A stretch of 64,000 nt of DNA. It comes from Kordiimonas lipolytica. Lineage in GTDB: Bacteria; Pseudomonadota; Alphaproteobacteria; Sphingomonadales; Kordiimonadaceae. The notes under the pieces are model-generated. The model was not told the DNA's origin and did not search any database. It saw only the letters and a list, made by a program, of their open reading frames with translations. The DNA lies in NCBI RefSeq assembly GCF_001550065.1, contig NZ_LRUB01000023.1, positions 9,640 to 73,639 of the forward strand, read 5' to 3'. Below are positions 32,569-41,248 of the stretch, one piece after another; positions within the stretch are counted from its first letter, which is position 1, and each line of letters starts with the position of its first letter. Made by a program: the position numbers and the translations under genes.

Positions 32569-33542
32569 CCGAAGAGGTGACATACCGGGAGGCCGTTGGC
32601 CGGACCATACGCGACGCCATGAAGGCAGACGACCGGGTTTTCATCATGGGTGAAGATGTCGCCCGTTATGGCGGCACTTACGCTGTAACCAAAGGGCTTG
32701 CCGAAGAGTTCGGCGAAGACCGGGTGCGCGATACGCCGCTGTCGGAATCAGCCTTCACTGGCGCCGGCATCGGTGCAGCGATTGGTGGCATGCGACCGAT
32801 TGTCGAGATTATGACGGTGAATTTCAGCTTGCTGGCGCTTGACCAGATTTTGAATACCGCCGCCACCTTCCGCCATATGTCCGGCGGGCAGGTGGGTGTG
32901 CCGTTGGTGATCCGCATTGCAACCGGTGCCGGGCGGCAACTGGCGGCCCAGCATTCTCACAGCCTTGAGAATTGGTATGCCCATATCCCGGGGCTGAGGG
33001 TGCTCGCGCCCGCGACCGTGCAGGATGCCTATGCCATGCTGGCTCCAGCGCTTCAGGACCCAGACCCGGTGATCATTTTCGAGCATGTCATGCTTTATGG
33101 ACGAACGGAGCCGTTGGACACATCCTCAGTTGCGGACCTTCGCTCTGCCGCTGTGCGCCGTGCGGGCACCGACATTAGCCTGATCACCTATGGCGGGTCC
33201 CTGCCGAAAACGCTGGAGGCCGCAGAGGTGCTGACAGAGGAAGGGATCGGCGCCGAGGTGCTGGACCTTCGCGTGCTGCGCCCACTCGATAATGCCGCGA
33301 TCCTTGAGACGGTATCGAAAACCCGGCGCGCGGTGGTTGTGGATGAAGGCTGGCTGACCGGCAGCCTAGCGGCCGAAATATCCGCCCGGATCATGGAAGG
33401 CGCCTTCTGGGAACTGGACGCGCCCGTGGGCCGGGTATGCTCGGCCGAAATCCCGATCCCGTACCCCAAGCATCTTGAAGACGCTGCCTTGCCGCAAGTG
33501 GACAGGATTGTCGCCGCGGCCATGGCCGCCATGGGCCGGTAG
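32565..33542 (+). CDS. pdhB: Pyruvate (2-oxo acid) dehydrogenase E1 component, beta subunit
   Basis: A 325-residue transketolase-like subunit with the expected '[22 protein letters not shown]', '[20 protein letters not shown]' and '[16 protein letters not shown]' blocks and the C-terminal '[20 protein letters not shown]'. It completes the ThDP site at the alpha-beta interface. It lacks the N-terminal lipoyl domain that many alphaproteobacterial PdhB proteins carry, so it resembles acetoin-dehydrogenase-type or stand-alone E1-beta. It overlaps pdhA by 4 bases and is followed after 9 bases by the E2 gene. Confidence 0.9.
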   Translation: MTEEVTYREAVGRTIRDAMKADDRVFIMGEDVARYGGTYAVTKGLAEEFGEDRVRDTPLSESAFTGAGIGAAIGGMRPIVEIMTVNFSLLALDQILNTAATFRHMSGGQVGVPLVIRIATGAGRQLAAQHSHSLENWYAHIPGLRVLAPATVQDAYAMLAPALQDPDPVIIFEHVMLYGRTEPLDTSSVADLRSAAVRRAGTDISLITYGGSLPKTLEAAEVLTEEGIGAEVLDLRVLRPLDNAAILETVSKTRRAVVVDEGWLTGSLAAEISARIMEGAFWELDAPVGRVCSAEIPIPYPKHLEDAALPQVDRIVAAAMAAMGR

Positions 33543-33551
33543 GGGGCGCAT

Positions 33552-34748
33552 ATGGGGCTTTTCAAAATGCCGTCGCTGGGGGCCGATATGGAGGCCGGTA
33601 CGCTGGTGGAATGGATGATCGCGCCGGGTGACGTGGTTGCCAAGGGTGATACTGTGGCGGTTGTTGAAACCCAGAAAGGCGCGATTGAAATCGAGACGTT
33701 CGAGGCAGGCACTGTCGGCAAACTGCTGGTCGAAGTGGGTGAGACCGTGCCGGTGGGTACACCGCTCGCCGAAATCGGTGATGTTTCGGCGCCAGAGGCC
33801 GCGCCTGCACCTGCACCGGAGTCAGCGGTTGCGCTAGAGCCCACGCAGGAAGTTACAGCCGCGCCGGAAGCGCCACCACCGACACCTAAACCCACGGCGG
33901 CACCCACCCCCGCAAGCGCCGGGCGTCACCGGGCGTCGCCCGCTGCCCGCAAGCTTGCTGCGGAGACGGGCGTTGACCTGTCAGGCATCAAGGGCACCGG
34001 CCCCGGTGGTGCGGTCACGAGCTGCGACCTAGAGGGCGCGCCGAAAGCGACACCACGAGAGGCCGCTCGTGCATCAGGGATCGATTTCACCGAGATGCGC
34101 AAGGCCATTGGCCGGGCGATGGCCCGGTCGAAGCGGGAAATCCCGCACTATTACCTCAAGCACCAGATTGACCTGCAGGCCGCCAGCGCGTGGCTTGAGG
34201 ATTATAATGGATCGCAAGAGCCGGCGGGCCGATTGCTAATGGGCGCGCTACTGGTGAAAGCCGTGGCCCTTGCGCTGAAGAATTTCCCGGACATGAACGG
34301 CTTTTATGAAGACGATGCCTTTACACCAAGCGTCGCCATCCATTGCGGTGTTGCTGTGGCTGTACGAGGTGGCGGCTTGATTGCTCCTGCGGTCCACGAC
34401 ACTGACAGCCTGTCGCTCAGTGACCTGATGGCCGCGATGCGCGATCTGGTTGCCCGGGTGCGGGCGGGTGGCCTGAAGGGATCGGAACTTGCGGACCCGA
34501 CGATCACGATCACCAGCCTCGGCGATCGCGGCGTGGACGAAGTCTACGGCGTTATCCACCCGCCGCAGGTGGCGATTGTCGGCTTTGGCACAGTGGAAGA
34601 GCGCCCCCTGGTTGTGGATGGCTCACTTGTGGCTGCCCCCACGGTAATTAGCACGCTGGCCGCGGACCATAGGGTCGGCGACGGCAGGCGCGGTGCCCTG
34701 TTCCTGCGCGACATCGAAACGCTTCTACAGAAACCGGAGGCCCTATGA
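33552..34748 (+). CDS. pdhC: Dihydrolipoamide acyltransferase (E2) of the 2-oxo acid dehydrogenase complex
   Basis: A 398-residue E2 with one lipoyl domain (residues 1-76; lipoyl Lys K42 in '[12 protein letters not shown]'), an Ala/Pro/Thr-rich linker (80-120), a peripheral-subunit-binding domain ('[21 protein letters not shown]') and the catalytic domain. The latter begins at '[21 protein letters not shown]' and ends at the active-site '[14 protein letters not shown]', with the His and Asp of HxxxDG. The substrate is most likely acetyl, judged by the company of E1 and an acetyl-CoA synthetase-like gene. No E3 (lipoamide dehydrogenase) gene follows, so E3 must come from elsewhere. The stop codon overlaps the start of the ACP-like gene by 4 bases. 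Confidence 0.9.
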   Translation: MGLFKMPSLGADMEAGTLVEWMIAPGDVVAKGDTVAVVETQKGAIEIETFEAGTVGKLLVEVGETVPVGTPLAEIGDVSAPEAAPAPAPESAVALEPTQEVTAAPEAPPPTPKPTAAPTPASAGRHRASPAARKLAAETGVDLSGIKGTGPGGAVTSCDLEGAPKATPREAARASGIDFTEMRKAIGRAMARSKREIPHYYLKHQIDLQAASAWLEDYNGSQEPAGRLLMGALLVKAVALALKNFPDMNGFYEDDAFTPSVAIHCGVAVAVRGGGLIAPAVHDTDSLSLSDLMAAMRDLVARVRAGGLKGSELADPTITITSLGDRGVDEVYGVIHPPQVAIVGFGTVEERPLVVDGSLVAAPTVISTLAADHRVGDGRRGALFLRDIETLLQKPEAL

Positions 34749-34999
34749 CGTCCCACATGACCCATGATGCGCTTCGGCGCGCTTTTGAAGAAGAATTGTT
34801 GGCTATCGCACCTGACGCCAGCCTCGACGGTGTGGCCGAGGACGCGGACTTGCGCGATGCGCTTGATCTGGACTCGATGGATATCATGAATTTGGTGATC
34901 GCGCTTCATGACCGCCTTGGTGTGGATATTCCGGACAAGGACGCAGCCCAGTTGGTGACGATTAAAGGCGCACTCGATTACCTAAAAGGAAAAAGCTGA
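34745..34999 (+). CDS. Acyl carrier protein-like protein in a pyruvate dehydrogenase operon
   Basis: An 84-residue acidic protein of the ACP fold. The phosphopantetheine attachment Ser is S44 in 'LRDALDLDSMDIMNLV'; 'LGVDIPDKDAAQLVTIKGALDYL' gives helices 3 and 4. Its ATG overlaps the E2 stop (ATGA), so it is coupled to the dehydrogenase genes. Carrier proteins are not part of classical pyruvate dehydrogenase complexes. It may carry octanoate for lipoylation of E2, or accept acyl groups activated by the ligase that heads the operon. Both are inference. No phosphopantetheinyl transferase is in the window. Confidence 0.82.
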   Translation: MTSHMTHDALRRAFEEELLAIAPDASLDGVAEDADLRDALDLDSMDIMNLVIALHDRLGVDIPDKDAAQLVTIKGALDYLKGKS

Positions 35000-35003
35000 G
35001 GAA

Positions 35004-35024
35004 CCGTTTTCGGAGGAAGAACGG
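35004..35024. terminator. Weak stem-loop between convergent genes
   Basis: CCGTTTTC and GAAGAACGG can pair, with a bulge, around GGAG just after the ACP-like gene; CCCCTTT follows soon after. It is the only candidate end signal between this operon and the convergent HPF-like gene. Confidence 0.3.
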
Positions 35025-35038
35025 AACCCCTTTGCCGC

Positions 35039-35395
35039 TTAGCAGCAATCGGATCGTGTTTGCGACCCGAATCCTTCCAGCCGCCAGTGCATTTGCCGGA
35101 TATTGTGCACTGCCCCACTGAAGGCGTCGTCAAGCGCCTGTCTGACGCTATCCGTCAATCTGGGCAGGAAGCCGTGGCAGTTGATGCCAATACGCTGGCC
35201 GTGCCAATGCAGTACAACAGCTACTTTCACTGAGGGGCCATCGTCTGGTGACAGCACCTCAATGGTGACATGAATGGGATAAATGTCGCCGAAGCGTTCC
35301 TGGAGGCGCCGAACCCGGGTTGCAACATCCTGTTCCATTACCGGATTTGCTGCGACACCGCTGAATGTCACCGTTGCGAATTCCTGCATCCTCAT
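35039..35395 (-). CDS. Ribosome hibernation factor-like protein (HPF/RaiA family)
   Basis: A 118-residue protein with the beta-alpha-beta-beta-beta-alpha pattern of the HPF/RaiA (S30AE) family: 'ATVTFSGVAANPVMEQDVATRV', 'HVTIEVLSPDDG', 'VKVAVVLHWHGQRIG' and 'LTDSVRQALDDAF'. HPF-type proteins bind the 30S decoding site, stop translation and preserve ribosomes in stasis. The match is to the short form; the C-terminal tail with 'CC' is unusual. It runs opposite to the PEBP-like gene, and an FNR-type box lies between them 104 bp upstream of this start. That would couple ribosome hibernation to oxygen loss. Confidence 0.68.
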   Translation of the reverse strand: MRMQEFATVTFSGVAANPVMEQDVATRVRRLQERFGDIYPIHVTIEVLSPDDGPSVKVAVVLHWHGQRIGINCHGFLPRLTDSVRQALDDAFSGAVHNIRQMHWRLEGFGSQTRSDCC

Positions 35396-35492
35396 ATCTC
35401 CGCGACAGTCTGCCGGAAGGAAAGTGCGTGTTCAGGTTATCACGAAAAGGCCTGAATACCTATTGATGTGCCGCCAGAGGTTGGTGCGGATG

Positions 35493-35506
35493 TTGATCTG
35501 GCTCAA
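35493..35506. promoter_or_regulatory. FNR/FixK-type box between the HPF-like and PEBP-like genes
   Basis: TTGATCTGGCTCAA has one mismatch to TTGAT-N4-ATCAA. It is centred 104 bp from the HPF-like start (leftward) and 88 bp from the PEBP-like start (rightward), so it could serve either or both. Confidence 0.6.
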
Positions 35507-35587
35507 TGACACGAGATGGAAGCGCGTTCATTCTGAGGTTCGTACCGGGCTGCTGGCGGGGACGCTTGCTCATTTAAGGAGGATGCC

Positions 35588-36055
35588 ATGAGCCTCAGTT
35601 TGACCAGTTCCGCTTTCGAAGACAAAGGAAGAATACCGGTTAATTACACCTGTGAGGGTGATAACTGTTCGCCCGCGCTCAGGTGGCGGGGCGCACCAGA
35701 AGAGGCGGAGAGCTTTTTGCTAACCTGCGAAGACCCGGATGCGCCCAGTGGGGTCTTTCGTCATTGGGCAGCATACGACATACCGCCGACATGGGCGGGT
35801 TTGAAAACCGGCTATACGAATACCACCGATGAGCAGTCCTTTCGTCAGGCCATCAATGATTTTGGCCTGGCGGGCTATAGCGGACCCTGTCCGCCCTTGC
35901 GTAACGCACCCCACAGGTATCGGTTTCAGATTTCAGCGCTCGATGTTCATACATTACCGGTAAGGCATGGCGCGACCTGCGCCGAGGTGTTGGCTGCGGC
36001 CAAGCCCCATGTGATCGAAAGCGCCGAATTGATGGGATATTACGGCCGTGAATGA
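35588..36055 (+). CDS. YbhB/YbcL family Raf-kinase-inhibitor-like (PEBP) protein
   Basis: A 155-residue member of the bacterial phosphatidylethanolamine-binding-protein family. The signature 'YTCEGDNCSPALRWRGAPE' is followed by 'LTCEDPDAPSGVFRHWAAYDIP' with the ligand-pocket D-P-D-A-P and H, and 'YSGPCPPLRNAPHRYRFQISALD'. No signal peptide is present, so it is cytosolic, like YbhB. The biochemical role of bacterial PEBPs is unsettled. AAGGAGG lies directly before the ATG. It is the first of three rightward genes, the others being a lipoprotein and a cytochrome c, separated by 75 and 46 bases. Confidence 0.92.
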   Translation: MSLSLTSSAFEDKGRIPVNYTCEGDNCSPALRWRGAPEEAESFLLTCEDPDAPSGVFRHWAAYDIPPTWAGLKTGYTNTTDEQSFRQAINDFGLAGYSGPCPPLRNAPHRYRFQISALDVHTLPVRHGATCAEVLAAAKPHVIESAELMGYYGRE

Positions 36056-36130
36056 CGCAACTGTGAAACAGAACCAAGCTATGTAGGGGCTGTTTTTTTG
36101 AGATGATCAATAAAAGATGGAAGGACAACG

Positions 36131-36742
36131 ATGTTGGAAGGATTTAATCGGTGGTTTTGTTGTCTTGTGATTCTGTTGCTTGCGGGGTGCGCTTCCTCTG
36201 TTGACTGTAATGTCGTGTCCTTTCATTCCCTTGAAGAACCGCATGGTGAACGCGTGAGGCTTGTGCACAAAGATCCGGCAAAAACTGGCGGTCCGGAATT
36301 CAAACATTATGCAGCACAAATAGCACCGGTTTTGGCCAAGGTAGGATATCGGCCCTTAACGAGCCCGGACACAGACCTGGTATTTGAGATCGGTTACGGT
36401 GTCGGGCCAGGGCCTGAGGAAATAACACGACTACCCAGATGTTCCATGCGGTATCATTTTCGCCCACATGAGCCAGGAGGCCCGCTTTACTATGGCATGC
36501 AATGCTTTGACACCGGTGTCGAGATCAGGGAAAAATTCGTCCATTTTCTGGAGCTGAAAGTGCGGCGTGCGGGCGAAGGGCAGCCGGTCGTCTATGAAGG
36601 TATGGTGCATGGACTGGATGCATCGGCCAACCTGTCAGTCATGATGCCTTATCTGATTGCGGCGCTGTTTGACGAGTTTCCGGGCGTTAGCGGAGAAGTC
36701 CGCAGTGTCACAATTGATCGCTCTGCGAGGCCCGACAAATAG
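36131..36742 (+). CDS. Lipoprotein of unknown function (DUF4136-like)
   Basis: A 203-residue protein with a lipoprotein signal peptide: hydrophobic residues 11-19 and lipobox LAGC with C20 as the lipidated Cys. The body looks like the DUF4136 group of outer- or inner-membrane lipoproteins ('YAAQIAPVLAKVGYRPLTSPDTDLVFEIGYGVG' in parts, then 'PYLIAALFDEFPG' at the end). Function unknown. GGAAGGAC upstream of the ATG supports the start. The neighbouring genes encode a PEBP-like protein and a lipoprotein cytochrome c, so the gene may belong to a small envelope-stress cluster. Confidence 0.7.
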   Translation: MLEGFNRWFCCLVILLLAGCASSVDCNVVSFHSLEEPHGERVRLVHKDPAKTGGPEFKHYAAQIAPVLAKVGYRPLTSPDTDLVFEIGYGVGPGPEEITRLPRCSMRYHFRPHEPGGPLYYGMQCFDTGVEIREKFVHFLELKVRRAGEGQPVVYEGMVHGLDASANLSVMMPYLIAALFDEFPGVSGEVRSVTIDRSARPDK

Positions 36743-36788
36743 CGGGCAGGGCAAGTAGCCTGCACTTCATTCAATAAGGAGAATAACG

Positions 36789-37232
36789 ATGTCAAAATGG
36801 AGAATAGCTTTGCTGACATGCGCTTGCCTGTCATTGGCAGCGTGTGGAGATAATCAATCCAAGGGCTTTACTCTTCCAAAAGGCGATGTGGCTTCTGGCC
36901 AGGCAGTGTTCCAGGCCCGCCAGTGTACCGCTTGCCACACGGTGAAAGGGGTGGCGTTCGACCTTGGGGATGTTGAACCAGAGATGTCGCTGCAGCTGGG
37001 TGGCAAGATGAGAAAAGTCTATACCTATGGCCAGTTGGTAACATCCGTCATCAATCCGTCCCACAAATTGTCGAAGCGCTTTCCTGGCAAGGACGTCGAT
37101 GACTTCGGAATCTCGAAGATGCGCAATTACAATGCAGTGCTGACAGTCAAAGAATTGACCGACCTTGTCGCATTTCTTGAGGCGCACTACGAGTTGGAAC
37201 CCTACCAGCCGACCAGCTATGGTCATATGTAA
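36789..37232 (+). CDS. Monohaem cytochrome c lipoprotein
   Basis: A 147-residue protein with a lipobox (LAAC, C19) after a short hydrophobic signal and one haem c motif C46-TA-C49-H50. A Met in 'GISKMRNYNAVLT' is the probable sixth ligand, and the end 'ELTDLVAFLEAHYEL' is the usual last helix of class I cytochromes c. It is therefore a membrane-anchored periplasmic electron carrier. The partner oxidase or reductase is not obvious; qNOR at 4.3 kb would not need it. SD AAGGAG precedes the ATG. The gene ends 124 bases before the convergent alcohol dehydrogenase, with a triple 15-bp repeat between them. Confidence 0.85.
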   Translation: MSKWRIALLTCACLSLAACGDNQSKGFTLPKGDVASGQAVFQARQCTACHTVKGVAFDLGDVEPEMSLQLGGKMRKVYTYGQLVTSVINPSHKLSKRFPGKDVDDFGISKMRNYNAVLTVKELTDLVAFLEAHYELEPYQPTSYGHM

Positions 37233-37323
37233 CACCACCTGTGTAGGCATGCAGCTCGGGGAAAAGGGCGACGTACCCTGCAGGTTGGGTGCGGTCAGGA
37301 TAAGGTGTTGGAATGCATCAATC

Positions 37324-37368
37324 CAGTCATATCATGGCCAGTCATATCATGGCCAGTCATATCATGGT
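37324..37368. repeat. Three tandem 15-bp direct repeats overlapping the adh stop codon
   Basis: CAGTCATATCATGGC is repeated three times head to tail (37324-37338, 37339-37353 and 37354-37368, the last with one change). The third copy contains the stop codon of the leftward alcohol dehydrogenase (37357-37359), so the other two lie in its 3' untranslated region. The unit includes ATCAT and ATGAT-like elements but no clear hairpin. It may be a replication-slippage product. Confidence 0.9.
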
Positions 37369-38355
37369 CAGGACCGCGGCGCCGTCAAAGCGGCCATGGC
37401 GCAGATCGTCCAGAGCTTGATTGGCCTCCCGGAGCTGATAAAGGTGTACGGAGGTCTTGACCGGCACCTTTGGCGCCTCAGCAAGAAAAGCCTCGCCGTC
37501 CTCGCGTGTCAGGTTGGCAACGGACCGTAGCGTTCGCTCTTGCCAGAGATACTCATAGGGAAAGGACGGTATATCGCTCATGTGGATACCTGCGCAAACC
37601 ACTGTGCCGCCGGGCGCAACCCGCCTAAGCGCGATGGGTACCAGATCTCCAACAGGGGCAAACAGAATTGCGGCATCCAATGGATGGGGTGGCGTCTCAT
37701 CACTGTTACCCGCCCATGTAGCACCCAGGGAACTGGCGAAGGCCTGTGCTTTTTTGTCTCCTGGTTTCGTGAATGCATAAATCTTTCGCGCCTGATGCCG
37801 CGCTATCTGCGTCATGATATGGGCGGCCGCTCCGAAACCATACAGTCCGATATGCTGTGCACTTCCTGTCATTCGGTATGCCCTGAAGCCAATCAGTCCC
37901 GCACACATTAACGGGGCAGCATTCACGTCGCTGAATGTATCCGGAACGGGAAAACAATAGTGGTGGTTAGCCACCATATAGTCGGCAAAGCCGCCATCCA
38001 GTGTATAGCCCGTGAAAGCCGCATTCTCACACAGATTTTCACGCCCAGATTGACAGTATGGACATTCGCCGCACGTGCGACCCAGCCAGGGCACACCGAC
38101 ACGGTCCCCGATGCTGAAACCGGTGACCCGCGGCCCCAACTCTGCGATAGTGCCGATCACTTCATGGCCCGGAATGAGGGGCAGTTTGGGGTGTTTAAGG
38201 TCTCCGTCAGCGACATGCAGATCAGTTCGGCAGACCGCGCATGCATGGACACGGATCAATATCTGACCCTCGGATGGCGCAGGCCGGGGCACAGAGCGAA
38301 GCTCAAGGGGTTTTCCAGGGCGGGGCAGCACCATTGCATTCATCGTCTCTGTCAT
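37357..38355 (-). CDS. Zinc-dependent alcohol dehydrogenase
   Basis: A 332-residue medium-chain dehydrogenase with both zinc sites: catalytic C42 in 'CAVCRTDLH' and His-Glu in 'IPGHEVIG', and a structural four-Cys loop 'CGECPYCQSGRENLC'. 'GLYGFGAAAHIMTQIA' is the coenzyme-binding strand. This subclass (AdhA-like) interconverts primary alcohols and aldehydes. The ATG at 38355 is chosen because AGGAGG precedes it; the open frame extends 26 codons further but without family resemblance. It follows glgP by 74 bases in the glgC operon direction, and its stop lies inside a 15-bp tandem repeat. It would regenerate NAD+ when glycogen is fermented. Confidence 0.88.
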   Translation of the reverse strand: MTETMNAMVLPRPGKPLELRSVPRPAPSEGQILIRVHACAVCRTDLHVADGDLKHPKLPLIPGHEVIGTIAELGPRVTGFSIGDRVGVPWLGRTCGECPYCQSGRENLCENAAFTGYTLDGGFADYMVANHHYCFPVPDTFSDVNAAPLMCAGLIGFRAYRMTGSAQHIGLYGFGAAAHIMTQIARHQARKIYAFTKPGDKKAQAFASSLGATWAGNSDETPPHPLDAAILFAPVGDLVPIALRRVAPGGTVVCAGIHMSDIPSFPYEYLWQERTLRSVANLTREDGEAFLAEAPKVPVKTSVHLYQLREANQALDDLRHGRFDGAAVLTMI

Positions 38356-38429
38356 TGCTATGCCTCCTGGGCTGGCACAATAGCATGCCGTGTAGTCGCA
38401 TGAATTACCGCCCCAATGCCACCGTTCTG

Positions 38430-40976
38430 TCAATGCTGCCAGCGGATCAATGGTAGCTCGGCTGGTAGAAACGCGTGTTCATTGTGGGCGATGACGCGCG
38501 GCGTATAGGCCGATGGTGGCCGGTCGATCGGGATGGTCAGTTGGTAGATGTAGCCGTGTTCCGCGCCGGGCAGGTTGTCTGCGCGGGTCATGATTTTCCG
38601 GAATGGTGATGAGCCAGTTCCTGCGCCATCGGCATAAAGTTCGACCCGTATTTCGTCGGGTGAAATTTCCCCGAGGTAGACCTGGACCGAAAACGCGACG
38701 CCCCGCACGCACGGCTCGCTCTCTAAAGTGCCAAAATGAATCTGGTTCCAGTGGCGGACCAAAAAGTTCTTCCAATCTTCAAGCGTTTGGCCAAGCTTCC
38801 CGCCTTCCTTCTGGCGTGTATGATAGGCCGCGGCGGCTGGGCAGTAATAGCTGTTATAGTATTCCCGTACCATTCGATTGGCACTGAAATGTGGTGCAAG
38901 ATTGGCCATGCTGGTGCGTACCCTTGCGACCCAGGCGTCAGGCAGGGCACCGTCCGGTCGTTCGTAAAATTCAGGAACGATCTCATTTTCCAGAACCTGA
39001 TACAAAGCCTCGGCATCGGCTGTGTCTCGGGAGTTTTTCTCTGCCTCACTCAGGACACCAGACACTCCGTTCGTCCAGGCACCTGTCCCGATGGCCCAGC
39101 CGGATTTGCCGTTATGGGCTTCGGCCCACCAGCCATCGGGTACTGACAGGTTGAGCCCGCCATTCACCAGGGTCTTCATGCCACTGGTGCCACAGGCTTC
39201 CATGGGCGGGCGCGGGGTGTTGATCCAGACGTCCACGCCCGCGACCAAGTCCTGCGCCAGCCGGATATCATAGTCTTCAAGAAATACCGCCCGATGGCTG
39301 ACATCCGGTTGTTGGGTGAAAGCAACCCATTCCGCTACCAATTGTTTGCCCTGTGGGTCGTTTGAGTGTGCCTTGCCTGCCACCACAATCTGCACCGGGC
39401 GATTGGGGTTGTTGAGCAAGCGCTTCAGTCGGGCATGGTCAGACAACAACAGCCCCGCGCGCTTATAGTCGGTGAAGCGCCTTGCAAAGCCGAGGGTCAA
39501 GACATTGGGATCGAATAGCGTGTCTGGGTCGACGTGCGACCTTGTCCCCGCATGGGTTTTCTGCTGGGCTTCCAACCGGCGTCTCAACTTGACGATCAGA
39601 TCAGACCGTTGTTGGGCTCGAAAGGTCCACAGCACCTGATCTGAGAGATTTTCTATGCCAACTGGCAGTTCCTCTGTTGTACCGCACCAGCGGCTTTTGC
39701 CGCAGGCGCAAGTCCAAAGGTCGTCCGCCCATTTCGAGTCCCAGGAAGGGGTATGCACGCCGTTGGTTACGTGACTAACGGGGACTTCCTCAGTTGGCCA
39801 TCGGGGGTAAAGCGGTGCAAATAATTGCTGGCTGACATGGGCGTGCCGTTGGCTGACGCCATTGATCATGGCTGATCCGCGGACCGCGAGCCATGTCATA
39901 TTGAACGGTTCGGAGGTGTCTGATGGATTTAGCCGCCCAAGTGCCAGAACCAAGTCTGCTTCGATGTCATAGCGTTTGAGGATATCACGGATATAATTTG
40001 TTGGAAGCGGTACTTCGACAGGTGAGTAACGGTCAAACCCTGCACTTACGGGCGTGTGAGTGGTGAAGATGGTACCGGCGCGGGCTATCCAGAAAGCCGG
40101 CCAGAAGGAGCGTCCCGTACGCGCCATTATGGAAAGCGTTCGTGCCAACACCACCATTGCGGTATGACCTTCATTGAGGTGGCAGACATCAATGGGCAGG
40201 TTCAGCGTTTCGATCAGGCGCCAACCGCCAATGCCCAGAACAAGTTCCTGCAGGAATCGAGTTTCCGGATCGTTTGTGTATAGTTTCGCGGTGATGCCAC
40301 GATCGGTCGCGCTATTGAGGAGGTCGTTGCTGTCGAGCAGATATAGTTTGACGCGGCCCACCGTGGCCTGCCAGACCCTTATCGACAGAAGGCGCCCCGG
40401 TAGCTCAAGCTGGATGCGGAGGTGATTGCCATTCGGCGACGGTACCGGTTCAATCGGCAGGTAGGCCGGCTCGCTATAGGGAAATGCTTCCGCCTGTTGG
40501 CCAGCAGCGTCAATAAACTGTCGGCAATAGCCTTCCTGATACAGGAGACCGATGCCGACTGCAGGAACGCCCAAATCGCTGGCCGCTTTCAGATAGTCGC
40601 CCGCAAGCATGCCAAGGCCGCCCGCATATAAGGGCAGCGCCTCGCTGAGGCCGAATTCCATACTGAAGTAGGCAATGCTCCGGGGTGTGCGAAGGTCTTT
40701 GGGTAAATTATCTGTCCACAGCTGGCGGTCGCGGTAGCGCTGGCGTTCCTGGATGAGAGCGTTCACATCCTGCAGGAGGGCCGGGTCGGAAAGACATGCT
40801 TCCAACCGGTCTGCAGGCAGTTGTTGCAGGAGGAAACGGGGATTTTCCGTCCGGTCCCATACGGCCTGATCCAATTGGCGCCAGACAGCGTCTCCAGCGT
40901 GGCTCCAGCTCCAGAACAAATCCAGGGACAGCTGTTCCAGTTTCTGCCGCATCAATGCATTTGGTGGCGATGCCAT
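38430..40976 (-). CDS. glgP: Alpha-glucan (glycogen) phosphorylase
   Basis: An 848-residue GT35 enzyme of the shorter bacterial/archaeal-type branch, starting near 'LSLDLFWSWSHAGDAVWRQLD' and with 'IAYFSMEFGLSEALPLYAGGLGMLAGD'. The pyridoxal-phosphate Lys is in 'ACGTSGMKTLVNGGLNLS', and phosphate-site residues are in 'GFARRFTDYKRAGLL'. It releases glucose-1-phosphate from glycogen. It begins 5 bases after the DUF2934 gene and is in one operon with glgC, so synthesis and breakdown of glycogen share a promoter with an FNR-type box. That suggests glycogen as a low-oxygen energy buffer. Confidence 0.95.
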   Translation of the reverse strand: MASPPNALMRQKLEQLSLDLFWSWSHAGDAVWRQLDQAVWDRTENPRFLLQQLPADRLEACLSDPALLQDVNALIQERQRYRDRQLWTDNLPKDLRTPRSIAYFSMEFGLSEALPLYAGGLGMLAGDYLKAASDLGVPAVGIGLLYQEGYCRQFIDAAGQQAEAFPYSEPAYLPIEPVPSPNGNHLRIQLELPGRLLSIRVWQATVGRVKLYLLDSNDLLNSATDRGITAKLYTNDPETRFLQELVLGIGGWRLIETLNLPIDVCHLNEGHTAMVVLARTLSIMARTGRSFWPAFWIARAGTIFTTHTPVSAGFDRYSPVEVPLPTNYIRDILKRYDIEADLVLALGRLNPSDTSEPFNMTWLAVRGSAMINGVSQRHAHVSQQLFAPLYPRWPTEEVPVSHVTNGVHTPSWDSKWADDLWTCACGKSRWCGTTEELPVGIENLSDQVLWTFRAQQRSDLIVKLRRRLEAQQKTHAGTRSHVDPDTLFDPNVLTLGFARRFTDYKRAGLLLSDHARLKRLLNNPNRPVQIVVAGKAHSNDPQGKQLVAEWVAFTQQPDVSHRAVFLEDYDIRLAQDLVAGVDVWINTPRPPMEACGTSGMKTLVNGGLNLSVPDGWWAEAHNGKSGWAIGTGAWTNGVSGVLSEAEKNSRDTADAEALYQVLENEIVPEFYERPDGALPDAWVARVRTSMANLAPHFSANRMVREYYNSYYCPAAAAYHTRQKEGGKLGQTLEDWKNFLVRHWNQIHFGTLESEPCVRGVAFSVQVYLGEISPDEIRVELYADGAGTGSSPFRKIMTRADNLPGAEHGYIYQLTIPIDRPPSAYTPRVIAHNEHAFLPAELPLIRWQH

Positions 40977-40981
40977 CAGAA

Positions 40982-41227
40982 TCAGGAAACGTCTGCCTGA
41001 GAGGCTTTCACCTTGCGTGGCGCTGCCGCTCTTTTCGCCTTAGCTGCTTTGGTTTTTGGGCGTTTTTCTGGGCTGCTGCCAGGCGCGCGCGGCGGTGGAT
41101 TGAAAAGTGCCTTCAGCTCAGATTCGGCCTGAAGCCAGTGATCAATATCATAGCCGTGCGGGCAACCTTCCTCTTCCCAGATCAGGTAGCTTCGCTTCGC
41201 AATTTGTTCGTACGGGGGTATTGTCAT
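40982..41227 (-). CDS. DUF2934 domain protein
   Basis: An 81-residue protein with the DUF2934 core 'EQIAKRSYLIWEEEGCPHGYDIDHWLQAESEL' (residues 7-38, given in parts) followed by a Lys/Ala/Pro-rich tail that could bind nucleic acid or be disordered. The function of the domain is unknown; it often occurs with stress and glycogen genes. It lies between glgC (21 bases upstream) and glgP (5 bases downstream) in the same operon. GGAGGACACC directly before the ATG gives the ribosome-binding site. Confidence 0.85.
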   Translation of the reverse strand: MTIPPYEQIAKRSYLIWEEEGCPHGYDIDHWLQAESELKALFNPPPRAPGSSPEKRPKTKAAKAKRAAAPRKVKASQADVS

Positions 41228-41248
41228 GGTGTCCTCCGGTGGGTCCTA

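Noticed and set aside
36093..36112. TTGAGATGATCAA upstream of the lipoprotein gene as a thirteenth FNR-type box
   Set aside because: The spacing between half-sites is one base too short and one half-site is poor.
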